From Paucibacter sp963740455 (lineage in GTDB: Bacteria > Pseudomonadota > Gammaproteobacteria > Burkholderiales > Burkholderiaceae_C), in assembly GCA_963740455.1 (NCBI GenBank), contig CAVUEF010000012.1, positions 296,911 to 360,910 of the forward strand: a stretch of 64,000 bases of DNA, written 5' to 3'. The notes under the pieces were generated by a model. That model was not told the DNA's origin. It worked only from the letters and a program-made list of their open reading frames with translations, and made no database searches. Shown piece by piece: positions 40,648 through 49,304 of this stretch. How positions within the stretch are numbered: the stretch's first letter is position 1; every line of letters starts with the position of its first letter. Position numbers and translations under genes: made by a program.

Positions 40648-41124
40648 ATGAGTTTTTCGCGCCAAGTCAGTCGCATGCTCGACGAAGAACACCGCAGCAA
40701 CCTCGACTTGCTGGGCCGGGTCGAACACGCTCTTGGCGGCGCCTCGCGGCACGACGCCGCGCTGGCGGGTCTGCTGGTCCAATTCGAGCGCACGCTCGAG
40801 CAGGACGTCGAGCGCCATTTCGTGTTTGAAGAGACCGAGCTGTTCCCGCTCATGGCTGAGGCCGGTGACGGCGAAATGGCCGCGCTGCTGATCGAAGAGC
40901 ATCAGGCGATACGCGAGGTCGCGCTTGAGTTGCTGCCGCTGGTGCGCCGCGCCGCCAGCCTCGACGCGGCCGACTGGAGCGTGCTCAAGCACAATGCGCT
41001 GGAGATCGTCGAGCGCCAGGTCGCGCATATCCAGAAAGAGACGATGGCGCTGCTGCCGCTGCTGGATGACTTGCTCGACGAGGACACCGACCGCGACCTC
41101 GCCTTCGCCTACGCCGATCGTTGA
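40648..41124 (+). CDS. Hemerythrin-domain protein
   Basis: A 158-residue four-helix protein starting at ATG 40648 after GAGGT. Candidate di-iron ligands are His in DEEHRSNLDLLGRVEH, HFVFEETELFPLM (HxxxE), LIEEHQAIREV and HIQKETMALLPLLDDLLDED. Bacterial single-domain hemerythrins carry O2 or help repair iron damaged by nitric oxide (compare YtfE). It heads a cluster with a DUF59 protein and an NnrS-like protein and has a palindromic operator, all of which fit nitrosative or low-oxygen response. Confidence 0.85.
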   Translation: MSFSRQVSRMLDEEHRSNLDLLGRVEHALGGASRHDAALAGLLVQFERTLEQDVERHFVFEETELFPLMAEAGDGEMAALLIEEHQAIREVALELLPLVRRAASLDAADWSVLKHNALEIVERQVAHIQKETMALLPLLDDLLDEDTDRDLAFAYADR

Positions 41125-41144
41125 CATCCCACCCCGGGGGAGAC

Positions 41145-41465
41145 ATGACCATGAGCGCACCACCCGACGACGAGGCCGTGCGCGAGGCGCTGCGCGGGGT
41201 CGACGACCCCGAGGCCGGCATGAATATCGTCGAGCTCGGCCTGATCTACGGCATCACGCTCACGCCCGGCGCGGTCAGCGTCGAGATGACGATGACGACC
41301 GCCGCCTGCCCGATGACCGACATGATCGTCGATCAGGCGCGCGAGGCCGTCGAGGCCATCATGCCGCCCGGCACGCATGTCGACATCCAGCTCGTGTGGG
41401 ACCCGCCCTGGACGCCCGACAAGATGAGCGGCGTGGCGCGCGAGTTCTTCGGCTGGAAGATGTAG
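41145..41465 (+). CDS. DUF59/MIP18-family iron-sulfur assembly factor
   Basis: A 106-residue protein starting at ATG 41145, with GGGGGAG upstream. It matches the PaaD/SufT/MIP18 family: VREALRGVDDPEAGMNIVEL, YGITLTPGAVSVEMTMTTAA and the conserved Cys in TTAACPMTDMI. These factors assist maturation of Fe-S proteins. It follows the hemerythrin gene by 20 bases and abuts the NnrS-like gene, so it may help rebuild clusters after nitric-oxide damage. Confidence 0.87.
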   Translation: MTMSAPPDDEAVREALRGVDDPEAGMNIVELGLIYGITLTPGAVSVEMTMTTAACPMTDMIVDQAREAVEAIMPPGTHVDIQLVWDPPWTPDKMSGVAREFFGWKM

Positions 41466-42545
41466 GTGAATCTGCCGCCGATAGGCCGCGTGCCGCTGCT
41501 GCTGCTGGGTTTTGTCGGCCTGGTGATTGGCGTCGGCGCCGGCCTCGCGCGGCTGGGCTGGCCCATGCCCGAGCTCGCCGCAGCGGCGGCAGGCCTGCAC
41601 GGCGCGCTGATGATTTGCGGCTTTTTCGGCGCGGTGATTTCGCTCGAACGCGCGGTGGCGATCGGCCGCTTGTGGGCCTATGCGGCGCCGCTGCTGGCAG
41701 GTCTGGGCACGCTCGCCGCCGTGTCGGGCGCGCCCGCGCTGGCGGCAGGGTGCTACCTGGGCAGCAGCGCGCTGCTGCTGATCGGCTCGCTCGACATCGT
41801 GCGGCGCCAGCCGGCGCTGTTCACCGTCACGATCGCGCTCGGCGCGGCTTGCTGGGGCGTGGGCAACGCGCGTTGGGCGGCTGGCTTTGGCGCGTCCAGC
41901 GTCGTGCCCTGGTGGCTGGCGTTCCTGATTCTGACCATCGCCGGCGAGCGGCTCGAGTTGTCGCGCTTCATGCCGCCCTCGGCGGTGGCGCAGCGCGTGT
42001 TCGGCGCGCTGCTGGTCGTGGCCGCAATCGGCCTGGCCGGCGCGGGTCAGGTTTGGGGCGCCAGCGTCTTCGCCAGCGCGCTGCTGGGCCTGGCGGCCTG
42101 GTTGTTCAAGCAGGACATCGCGCGGCGCACCGTGCATCAGCGCGGACTCACGCGCTTCATCGCCGTGTGTCTGCTGTCGGGTTATTTCTGGCTGGGCCTG
42201 GGTGGTGCGGTGATCGTTGGCGCAGGCGGCTTGGTGAGCGGCACGCCGTCGTATGACGCGGCGCTGCACGCGCTGGCCGTGGGCTTTGTTTTCTCGATGG
42301 TGTTCGGCCATGCGCCCATCATTGTTCCGGCCGTGCTGCGCGTGGCCGTGCCCTATCACCCGAGCTTCTACGCGCCGCTGGCGCTGTTGCACGGCGCGTT
42401 GGCGCTGCGTGTCGCGGGTGACGCCGCGGGTCAGCTCGGCTGGACGCGCTGGGGGGCTTTGCTGACCGCGCTGGCGCTGGCCGCTTTCATCGTCAACACG
42501 GCGAGCGCCGTGTGGCGCGGACGCCGCGCGGCTGACCGACAATAG
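41466..42545 (+). CDS. NnrS-like polytopic membrane protein
   Basis: A 359-residue protein of about 11-12 hydrophobic segments, starting at GTG 41466 directly after the previous stop. Helix histidines occur in AAAAGLHGALMICGFFGAVI, ALHALAVGFVFSMVFGHAPI and LLHGALALRVAGDAAGQLGW. It is related in style to the product at 35914 but is not a close copy. Location after hemerythrin and DUF59 genes supports a role in nitric-oxide tolerance or redox sensing. Confidence 0.65.
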   Translation: MNLPPIGRVPLLLLGFVGLVIGVGAGLARLGWPMPELAAAAAGLHGALMICGFFGAVISLERAVAIGRLWAYAAPLLAGLGTLAAVSGAPALAAGCYLGSSALLLIGSLDIVRRQPALFTVTIALGAACWGVGNARWAAGFGASSVVPWWLAFLILTIAGERLELSRFMPPSAVAQRVFGALLVVAAIGLAGAGQVWGASVFASALLGLAAWLFKQDIARRTVHQRGLTRFIAVCLLSGYFWLGLGGAVIVGAGGLVSGTPSYDAALHALAVGFVFSMVFGHAPIIVPAVLRVAVPYHPSFYAPLALLHGALALRVAGDAAGQLGWTRWGALLTALALAAFIVNTASAVWRGRRAADRQ

Positions 42546-42564
42546 CGGTCAACCGACCCTCGCC

Positions 42565-42789
42565 ATGGCCAAACCGATTCCCCGCCTCAGCCCCGACCAG
42601 ATCGCCCGCGTGATCGCCACCGCCTGGGACGACCAGCCGCCCTTCAACGCGGTGCTGATGCAGCACGGCGTATCGCAAGGCGAGCTGGTGCAATTGCTCA
42701 AGCGCGAGCTCACGCCGAACGCCTTCAAGCTGTGGCGCGAGCGCACCGGCGGCGGCAAGCCACCGGGGCCGATGAAGCGCAGGCGCTGA
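42565..42789 (+). CDS. TIGR03643/DUF2805 family small protein
   Basis: A 74-residue basic protein: MAKPIPRLSPDQIARVIATA, WDDQPPFNAVLMQHGVSQGE, then LKRELTPNAFKLWRERTGG and a KRRR end. This is the conserved pattern of the TIGR03643 family, of unknown function, with a helix-turn-helix-like feel. It lies 19 bases after the NnrS-like gene. Confidence 0.8.
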   Translation: MAKPIPRLSPDQIARVIATAWDDQPPFNAVLMQHGVSQGELVQLLKRELTPNAFKLWRERTGGGKPPGPMKRRR

Positions 42790-42847
42790 GGCCCGGGCAG
42801 CGGCAACCAGGCTGCTCGCCACAAATACATATTGCCAAGGATTCACG

Positions 42848-43783
42848 ATGAACAAACTCGACAGCAGCGCCAAGGGCGTGTACCTGATCACCGTCACGCC
42901 GTTCACCGACAGCGGCGCGCTCGATCTGGCCAGCACCGACCGCATGGTGGACTTCTATCTCGATAGCGGCGTTACCGGTCTGACCGTGCTGGGCATCATG
43001 GGCGAGGCCACCAAGCTCAGCGCCGAAGAATCGCTGCTGTTTGTGAAGCAGGTGCTCACCCGCGTGGCCGGGCGCGTGCCCGTGGTGGTGGGTGCGTCGG
43101 CACCCGGCTTTGCGCCGATGCGCGAACTCACGCAAAGCGTGATGGCGGCGGGTGCTGCGGGCGTGATGGTGGCGCCGGCGCCCAGCTTGCGCACCGACGA
43201 TCAGATCCTGGCCTACTTCGCGATGGTCGAAGAAACGCTGGGGCCTGACGTGCCGTGGGTGCTGCAAGACCATCCGGTCTCGACCGGCGTGCAGATGTCG
43301 ACGAATGTGGTGCTGCGCATCCTCGGCAACGCCAAGACCTGCGTGATGCTCAAGCATGAGGACTGCCCGGGGCTGGCCAAGCTGTCGGCGATCCGCGCGG
43401 CGCAAGCCCGCGGCGAGCTCCGGCGCGTGTCGATCCTCACCGGCAACGGCGGCGGCCTGTTCCTGCCCGAAGAACTGACGCGTGGCGCCGATGGCGCGAT
43501 GACCGGCTTTGCCTACCCCGAGATGATGGTCGATGTGTGCCGAGCGCATGCGGCGGGCGATGTCGAACGCGCGCATGATTTGTTCGACGCTTACCTGCCG
43601 CTGGCGCGCTACGAGCAACAAACCGGAGTTGGCCTGGCGGTGCGCAAACACATCCTGTGGCAACGCGGTGTGATCGCGTCAAGCGCCATCCGCAAGCCCG
43701 GCCCCGTGCTGCAGGCTGCCGACAAGGCCGACATCGACTTGCTCACCGCCCGGCAGACGCGGCGTCTGGCCGAGCTGGGTTGA
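42848..43783 (+). CDS. DapA-like aldolase lacking the usual catalytic tyrosine
   Basis: A 311-residue (beta/alpha)8 enzyme of the dihydrodipicolinate synthase/N-acetylneuraminate lyase family, starting at ATG 42848 after AAGGA. The opening GVYLITVTPFTDSGALDLAS and the GxxGE-type GIMGEATKLSAEE motif are typical. Lys169 (CVMLKHEDCPG) is the Schiff-base lysine. At the position of the DapA tyrosine (V-L-Y-N-x-P) this protein has Gln140 (WVLQDHPVSTG), so it is not a standard DapA and probably acts on another keto acid. No lysine genes are nearby. Confidence 0.8.
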   Translation: MNKLDSSAKGVYLITVTPFTDSGALDLASTDRMVDFYLDSGVTGLTVLGIMGEATKLSAEESLLFVKQVLTRVAGRVPVVVGASAPGFAPMRELTQSVMAAGAAGVMVAPAPSLRTDDQILAYFAMVEETLGPDVPWVLQDHPVSTGVQMSTNVVLRILGNAKTCVMLKHEDCPGLAKLSAIRAAQARGELRRVSILTGNGGGLFLPEELTRGADGAMTGFAYPEMMVDVCRAHAAGDVERAHDLFDAYLPLARYEQQTGVGLAVRKHILWQRGVIASSAIRKPGPVLQAADKADIDLLTARQTRRLAELG

Positions 43784-43867
43784 TGCCGGGCGGTCAAGAC
43801 CTGGCACCGGTCTACGGCGCTGTCAAGGCCTGGCTGTTCCTGGGAGAGACGCCTGCTGCCAGGACAG

Positions 43868-44161
43868 TTATGCACCAGCCGGAACTTTGGCGGTCAGCTC
43901 GATGCCCAACGCTTTCATGACCGCCAGCGTCGTCTTCAGGGTAGGGTTGCCGTTCTCGCTGAAAGATCGGTAGAGCTGCTCTCTGGAAAGCCCGGTTTGC
44001 CCTGCAATCTGGGCCATTCCCTTGGCACGTGCGACGACCCCCAGCGCGTGCGCGATGTAGCCGGCGTCATTCGTCTGGAACGCTTCCGCCATGAAGATTG
44101 CGATTGCTTCGTCAGAAGTCAAGTCTTCGGCGGGATCATAGGTAGTCAGTTTTTCAGCCAT
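43868..44161 (-). CDS. Antitoxin (addiction module antidote, HigA-like HTH)
   Basis: A 97-residue DNA-binding antitoxin starting at ATG 44161: MAEKLTTYDPAEDLTSDEAI, then a helix-turn-helix in AQIAGQTGLSREQLYRSFSE and TLAVMKALGIELTAKV. It belongs to the 'putative addiction module antidote protein' group. It begins one base after the stop of the toxin gene, the common toxin-first order of this subgroup. Confidence 0.87.
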   Translation of the reverse strand: MAEKLTTYDPAEDLTSDEAIAIFMAEAFQTNDAGYIAHALGVVARAKGMAQIAGQTGLSREQLYRSFSENGNPTLKTTLAVMKALGIELTAKVPAGA

Positions 44162-44162
44162 T

Positions 44163-44459
44163 TCATTCGCTCCATGCTTCGGCCAGGCGCTTTGCAGTCT
44201 TGATGTCCTTCGCTTGCGTGCTTTTGTCCCCTCCGCACAGCAAGACGATGATCGTGCTCCCTCTCGTCTGGAAGTAGATGCGGTATCCAGGGCCATGGTG
44301 AATCCGCAATTCGCTGACTCCCTGTCCCACTGGTTCGGCATCGCCCGCAAGACCAAAGGCCAGACGGTCCAGTCGGGACGCGATCAAGATACGCGCCCGT
44401 TCGTCCTTGAGCCGCGTTCGCCACTTCCTGAATGTCTCAGTTTGTTTTAACTCGGTCAT
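44163..44459 (-). CDS. RelE/ParE-type toxin
   Basis: A roughly 98-residue toxin of the type II toxin-antitoxin class, probably an mRNA interferase: MTELKQTETFRKWRTRLKDE, RLDRLAFGLAGDAEPVGQGV, SELRIHHGPGYRIYF and a C-terminal GGDKSTQAKDIKTAKRLAEA. The ATG at 44459 is preferred; a GTG at 44471 is in frame. A GTAGT-N6-ACTAC inverted repeat lies just upstream. It opens the defence island. Confidence 0.88.
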   Translation of the reverse strand: MTELKQTETFRKWRTRLKDERARILIASRLDRLAFGLAGDAEPVGQGVSELRIHHGPGYRIYFQTRGSTIIVLLCGGDKSTQAKDIKTAKRLAEAWSE

Positions 44460-44472
44460 TGAGAATTGCACT

Positions 44473-44488
44473 GTAGTTTATAGACTAC
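44473..44488. promoter_or_regulatory. Inverted repeat upstream of the toxin-antitoxin operon
   Basis: GTAGT-TTATAG-ACTAC lies 14 bases before the toxin ATG in an AT-rich stretch, a likely operator for autoregulation by the antitoxin-toxin complex. Confidence 0.5.
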
Positions 44489-44586
44489 TGCCTGTCAATC
44501 ATCCTGAATCCTGCAGTTGGACGCGCCCGAGTGGGCTGGCAAGGGTGAGCGGCGCAGGTGTACCCGAGCGTGTACACGCGGTCTGC

Positions 44587-47460
44587 TTACGCCAGCAGGC
44601 TGGTGTATTGCTCGTAAAGACTGAACAGATACGCGACCCGCTCCGCATCGGTCTTCAATCCCTTCTTGCCATAGGCGGCATCCACGGCCTTGTCCAGCGC
44701 CTTGTGCGCCGCGTTGAGGTTGGCGGGCATGCTGGCGGGGTTGTAGAGGTCGGCAAGGCTGGCCGGGGTCTCGCCCGTTTGATGCACGGCTCTGGCGTCG
44801 AGCACGCCCTGCGCGGCCACACTCACGGCTTCGTGCTGCGGGTCGCTGATGTCCTGCGGCCAGGGGTAGTTGTTGTAGACAATGCCGGCCGAATAGCGAA
44901 AGTCGCTTTTCAGCCGCCCGCAGGTATAGCGCACCCATGCGTTGTGCATGGTCGAGTTGAGGATGCCAAATTCGTAGGTGGTGGCATTGGGAACGGCAAA
45001 CACCAAGTTGCTAGCTACGATAGCGGCTGGCAAGAAACCTACTGGTATGAAGCGGCGGGTTTCGGATGAAACGCTGGGCACCAACAAATAGTCGTGAACC
45101 GATTGCCTGTCTTCGGTAAATAACATTGGCTTGTCGGCCCATGCCTTGGTTGGAGCCTTCGTGCTCGCTAGCCGCATTTTTTGAACCTGTTCAACGCGCT
45201 TCATTACGTGCGGCATTTTCTGCAGGGTCTGCGGTGGGCAGTCTTTCAGCCAAAGGCACCATCGTTGGACGTTGTTGATGAACTCCTCCGCCCCCATGAA
45301 TCGCCGAATCCACGGCGCGGCCTGCGGCTCAATGGCGAGTAATTCGGCTTTTTCCGATTGACTCAGAATTAAGTGTCCACCATCAGCCGGTTTGCTGCCA
45401 TAAACCATCTCGCTTGCTATGCAGATTGGCTTACGCCTATTCGGCAATAAGACGGTAGGTGCATCAACAAGATAAGGATTGATGTTCTTCGCGGCGACCT
45501 CATGGGCAGCACCCTTGATGTCGTCGTATTCAAACAGGCGCGGTGCGCGCGCGTCTTCCATGCCGAAACCGATGATGACGCAATGCACCGCCGCCTTCCC
45601 CGGCGCGTCATTCGTCCACTGGAAAGTGCGATGGGCAAAGCGGATGCGAATGCCCTGCGCCAACATCCATGACCACAGCACACCGACCTGCTCGCCCTGG
45701 GTGATGCTGTTGGTGGCAACGAAACCGCAGCGTATGGCGCGCCGCTGCTTGACCTCGGCGGCGTCGGCATCGGCAAACAGGTCACCCATGCCCTGCCCGA
45801 ACTTCACGTCCTTGAAATTCTTGCGGCCTTTGTTGGACCTGGCGGCGATGCTGCCAAAACCGTCCGGGGTCGTGCTGATGTATTGCCCGGCCTTCACGAA
45901 CCAGCCCGCCACAAAGTCCAGCACACCAGCACCGGCGATGCCATGCGTGACCGATGCCAGCGATGCCTTCTGCTCTGTCGATTGGTTGGATTTACCAATG
46001 AACGGGGGATTGCCCATGATGTAGTTGAGCTGACGCGGCGGCACGAATTCGGCCCAATCAATTTCCAAGGCATTGCCCTTGCGGATGTTCGCGCTTTTGA
46101 CCAGCGGGATGCGGGTGATGACTTCGCCAAACTCCACCCCGGCCATCACGTTCATCTGATGATCAGTCAGCCACATCGCAACTTGCGCAATCTGCGCCGG
46201 GAACTCTTCGATTTCGATGCCGTAGAACTGGTCCACATCGACCTGCAAGAAGCCGAACACATTGCCGATGCGCTGGCCAAATTTACTGGCAGCGCGCAGC
46301 ACCTCCAATTCGAGCTTGCGCAGCTCTCGGTAGGCGATGACCAGGAAATTGCCGCAGCCGCAAGCGGGGTCGAGGAAGGTGAGCATTTGCAGCTTCTTGT
46401 GGAACTCGAACAGCTTGTCCTTGTTGCCCTTGATTTTCTCGAACTCCGCATGCAGCTCGTCAAGGCACAGCGGCCCGAGCAGCTTCAGGATGTTGGCTTC
46501 GCTGGTGTAATGCGCACCCAGCTCGCGGCGCCGGTCGGCGGCCTCCAACTCGATCACGGTCTGGAACATGGCGCCAAAAATGGCCGGGGAGATGGCGCCC
46601 CAATTCATCGAGCACAGCGCGAGAAGCTGCTTGCGCATCGCCGTGTCAAATTGCGGTGGCGCAAAGTGGGCCTCGAACAGCTTGCCGTTCACATACGGGA
46701 ACTGCGAAAAATGCTCGGCCAACTTGCCTTGGCGATTTTCCGGTTTCTCATTGAGGGTGCTGAACATTTCTTCCAGCGCCGCGCCAACGTCCGAGCCATC
46801 CGCGCGGGTATGAAAGTCGATCAGGTCGTGGAAACTGTCCTTGGGCTGGAAGATGCCGGTGTCGTCGGCGAACAGGCAAAACAGCAAGCGCACCAAGAAA
46901 ACTTCCAGCTTCTCGCCGGTGTAGTTGTCGCGCTTCAACGCGTCATGGAGCTGACCGACTGCGACCACGGCCTCTTGGTTGATCGGGTCAGACTCGCGGA
47001 TGCGCTGCGTCCGGTAGCCCGCAATGAAGGCGAAGCGGTGAATGTTGTTGGGCAGCTCGGTGAGCTTGAACTTGTGAACTGGCGCGGCGCCCTCGTCAGG
47101 CTCCAAGTCGTGCAGCTCGAAGCGTTCGAAGTCGCAGACCAGCACATAGCGGGGCAGCTCTTCGGGCTTGAGGCCGGGAAAATAATCGATGGCCTGCCTG
47201 TAGGCCTTGCCCAAGTCCCGCCCCAGCGACTTGTGCTCGATCAGCAGCGTGCCCTTCCATAGCAAGTCGATCTTGCCCTGCGCCGTGCCCAGCTTGTGGA
47301 CGCGCTTTTCGAAGCTGGACACCTTGCGCCGCGAAACGCCGAATACATCGAAGAAGGCATCCCAAAAGGGCTTGGCATCGGCATCTTCGCTTTCGGTGCC
47401 CTTCCACTCGCCCGCGAAGACGGTGGCGCGTGCACGAATTTCATTCCAGCTCAATGGCAT
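44587..47460 (-). CDS. Type IIL restriction-modification enzyme (MmeI-like)
   Basis: A 957-residue single-chain restriction and methylation enzyme. The N-terminal nuclease has a PD-(D/E)xK site: Asp65 and Glu75-x-Lys77 (KIDLLWKGTLLIEHKS). The N6-adenine methylase follows, with motif I FLDPACGCGNF (~365) and motif IV NPPF (YIMGNPPFIGKSN, ~490). The C-terminal third is the target-recognition part, ending in YGKKGLKTDAERVAYLFSLY. Such enzymes methylate one strand and cut at a fixed distance. The nuclease residues look intact, so it is probably active. Confidence 0.87.
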   Translation of the reverse strand: MPLSWNEIRARATVFAGEWKGTESEDADAKPFWDAFFDVFGVSRRKVSSFEKRVHKLGTAQGKIDLLWKGTLLIEHKSLGRDLGKAYRQAIDYFPGLKPEELPRYVLVCDFERFELHDLEPDEGAAPVHKFKLTELPNNIHRFAFIAGYRTQRIRESDPINQEAVVAVGQLHDALKRDNYTGEKLEVFLVRLLFCLFADDTGIFQPKDSFHDLIDFHTRADGSDVGAALEEMFSTLNEKPENRQGKLAEHFSQFPYVNGKLFEAHFAPPQFDTAMRKQLLALCSMNWGAISPAIFGAMFQTVIELEAADRRRELGAHYTSEANILKLLGPLCLDELHAEFEKIKGNKDKLFEFHKKLQMLTFLDPACGCGNFLVIAYRELRKLELEVLRAASKFGQRIGNVFGFLQVDVDQFYGIEIEEFPAQIAQVAMWLTDHQMNVMAGVEFGEVITRIPLVKSANIRKGNALEIDWAEFVPPRQLNYIMGNPPFIGKSNQSTEQKASLASVTHGIAGAGVLDFVAGWFVKAGQYISTTPDGFGSIAARSNKGRKNFKDVKFGQGMGDLFADADAAEVKQRRAIRCGFVATNSITQGEQVGVLWSWMLAQGIRIRFAHRTFQWTNDAPGKAAVHCVIIGFGMEDARAPRLFEYDDIKGAAHEVAAKNINPYLVDAPTVLLPNRRKPICIASEMVYGSKPADGGHLILSQSEKAELLAIEPQAAPWIRRFMGAEEFINNVQRWCLWLKDCPPQTLQKMPHVMKRVEQVQKMRLASTKAPTKAWADKPMLFTEDRQSVHDYLLVPSVSSETRRFIPVGFLPAAIVASNLVFAVPNATTYEFGILNSTMHNAWVRYTCGRLKSDFRYSAGIVYNNYPWPQDISDPQHEAVSVAAQGVLDARAVHQTGETPASLADLYNPASMPANLNAAHKALDKAVDAAYGKKGLKTDAERVAYLFSLYEQYTSLLA

Positions 47461-47747
47461 CTATCACTCTCCCGTAATGCTTATAGGCGATGGTATGCGA
47501 CGGACTCACTCCAGCACGCGGCGCAGTAGGTCGCACACGGTTTCGTGGGGACGGGACTTGCCATCATCGACGCCCGAGCAGGTGGACAGCTCCCAGGGTT
47601 TCCAAGTGGGTAATGCCCCACCGCGTGGTGTAAGTCCACACCCAGGCACGGCTGAGCTACGCGGGCTGCTCGGCTCGAATCGACCGCATCATCATTGCCG
47701 CGGCGCAGTTTGCCAAGAGCGCCGACGTATCGAGTTCGTTGCCCGCC
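47461..47747. other. 287-base junction with a gene remnant
   Basis: No complete gene. On the minus strand a frame ending at 47506 reads WKPWELSTCSGVDDGKSRPH then ETVCDLLRRVLE, which resembles a genuine C-terminus whose upstream part is missing. The rest shows nothing recognisable. Confidence 0.4.
47506..47604 (-). pseudogene. C-terminal fragment of an unidentified gene
   Basis: About 32 codons with protein-like composition (DGKSRPHETVCDLLRRVLE) end in TGA just upstream of the type IIL gene. No start or earlier coding part is visible, so the remainder was probably deleted when the island formed. Confidence 0.35.
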
Positions 47748-48077
47748 TTATCCCGTGCTCCAGGTGCGTGGTCGACGCATACCCGCCACCCGGCATGCCT
47801 GGGCGACGTAGCCGTAAGGGAAAAGCTCGAAGAGCCGTTTGCGGCCCTGCCCCGGATAGCGCTGGTCGAGGTGCTTCATGGCATGGCGCGCATCCGCGCA
47901 GATCCGATGCTCAAGGTAGTAGTCGCGCATGAAGCGGATCACGAACCAGTGGTCGTCCTCAAGCTCGATGTTCTGGCCGTGGGCGATCTCGCTGGCCAGG
48001 CCTTCGTCCCAATCGTCGGGATCGATAAGATAGCCTTCGCTGTCAAATTCAGCATGTTCCGGACTGGGAGCGGCCAT
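47748..48077 (-). CDS. DsrC/TusE-family protein lacking the terminal cysteine
   Basis: A 109-residue protein starting at ATG 48077 (GAAAGG upstream). It shows the family's order: FDSEGYLIDPDDWDEGLASE, then EDDHWFVIRFMRDYYLEHRI and RKRLFELFPYGYVAQACRVA. Cys95 corresponds to the DsrC 'CysB'. The penultimate Cys (CysA), which carries sulfur in DsrC and TusE, is missing; the chain ends GMRRPRTWSTG. It therefore cannot act as a normal sulfur carrier and may be regulatory. It stands alone. Confidence 0.82.
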   Translation of the reverse strand: MAAPSPEHAEFDSEGYLIDPDDWDEGLASEIAHGQNIELEDDHWFVIRFMRDYYLEHRICADARHAMKHLDQRYPGQGRKRLFELFPYGYVAQACRVAGMRRPRTWSTG

Positions 48078-48160
48078 GACTCGATACCTTTCATCGATGC
48101 TGGTTCGGGGACGACAGGCCCGGCAAAGTCACCCCAAGGGGCGGCGTCGCACTGGCCCTG

Positions 48161-48577
48161 CTATGTGCGTGCTGCATTGCCCGCCGCCGCCTTCTCGCGC
48201 TCGACCCGTTCGGTGACGTCGCGCGCCACGGCCACCGAACCGAGCGCCTGTCCCGCAGCGTCGACAACCAGCGCAAAACTCATCTCGACGTAGAGCTTCT
48301 GCCCCGACTTGTGCAGCCCCCGGGTTAACGTTGGCCGCCCCCCGAGCCGCGTCTTGCCATTCACCATGGCGGCTTCGAAGCCGCGCCAGTGCGCATTGCG
48401 CAAGTGTTCCGGAATCATCAGGTCGAGGTTCTGTCCGATGGCCTCGGCAGCGGTGAAGCCGAACATCGCCACGGCCGCAGCGTTCCAGCGTTCGATGACG
48501 CCTTGCCGGTTGGCATAAATGACCGCCTCGGCGGCCTGCTCAAGAATCAAGTCGCCGATCGAATCTGAAGTTGGCAT
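48161..48577 (-). CDS. Stand-alone PAS domain protein
   Basis: A 138-residue protein made of one PAS/PAC unit: EQAAEAVIYANRQGVIERWN, AAAVAMFGFTAAEAIGQNLD, LMIPEHLRNAHWRGFEAAMV, and VAVARDVTERVEREKAA. There is no output domain. PAS_4-type HWRGF-containing sensors often bind small aromatic or redox ligands. It may act through protein contacts; no kinase gene is adjacent. Confidence 0.82.
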   Translation of the reverse strand: MPTSDSIGDLILEQAAEAVIYANRQGVIERWNAAAVAMFGFTAAEAIGQNLDLMIPEHLRNAHWRGFEAAMVNGKTRLGGRPTLTRGLHKSGQKLYVEMSFALVVDAAGQALGSVAVARDVTERVEREKAAAGNAART

Positions 48578-49304
48578 GGGGTGGCCTCGTGCGGTTGGTT
48601 CGCGGGTTGCGCATCACAAGCCGGCGTCGAGAAGAACTGCTCCTGCGGACACCCGGGCTATGCGCCTTGCTTGTTATAGCAGAGCGATGAAGCGGGAGGG
48701 GTAGCAGCTGCTGCGCAGGTCCAACCCCTGGTCCAGTCAGAGGGGGTAGCAGCTGCTGCGCAGGTCCAAGCCCTGGTCCAGTCAGAGGGGTAGCAGCTGC
48801 TGCGCAGGTCCAAGCCCTGGTCCAGTCAGAGGGGTAGCAGCTGCTGCGCAGGTCCAAGCCCTGGTCCAGTCAGAGGGGTCGGAGCTGCTGCGCAGGTCCA
48901 ACCCCTGGTCCAGTCAGAGGGGTCGGAGCTGCTACGCAGGTCCAACCCCTGGTTATTATTTGCCTATACAAAATCTAATGAATAGGCTGTAAGCCCTATT
49001 TTTGCTTGCGCCGTACAGTTATGTAAGCAAACTTGGACTCAAACTTGGACACGGTCCGCTTGTCCCACCGCGCATGCGCCATACGTCATCTGAGGCTCCG
49101 GCGAAAGGGCGTTTCTTGGACCACGCTTGTATGGGGACTTACAGCCACCATGGGACTGGCGCCGAAGACCACAGTAACGCTTAGCGCATCGGCGTTCATC
49201 GCCTGAGTCTTGATCATGATGCCCGGCACACTCAGCATTTGTAAAACTCTTCACTTCACCATATACTTCACACTCTAAGGAAACGTTAATAGGGCCCGTC
49301 ACGC
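48578..49304. other. 727-base non-coding region with minisatellite and low-GC leader
   Basis: From 48701 to about 48954 it is a 44-bp tandem repeat. After that, GC drops clearly. There is a 10-bp direct repeat (AAACTTGGAC twice, near 49028-49049). Before the next gene lies a TTCAC-rich stretch, then AAGGAAACG about 20 bases ahead of the ATG. No gene is supported. Confidence 0.6.
48701..48954. repeat. Six-copy 44-bp tandem repeat
   Basis: Units start at 48701, 48746, 48790, 48834, 48878 and 48922, so the period is 44 (45 once). Each unit reads GTAGCAGCTGCTGCGCAGG then TCCAA(G/C)CCCTGGTCCAGTCA and a G-run; the last two units have GTCGGAGCTG. The 44-base period shifts the reading frame, so it is not coding. 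Copies are almost identical, and there are no unique spacers. Confidence 0.95.

Noticed and set aside
42848..43783. dapA (dihydrodipicolinate synthase proper)
   Set aside because: The catalytic tyrosine is missing and no lysine genes are nearby.
48701..48954. CRISPR array
   Set aside because: The units are contiguous 44-bp copies without unique spacers, and no cas genes are in the window.
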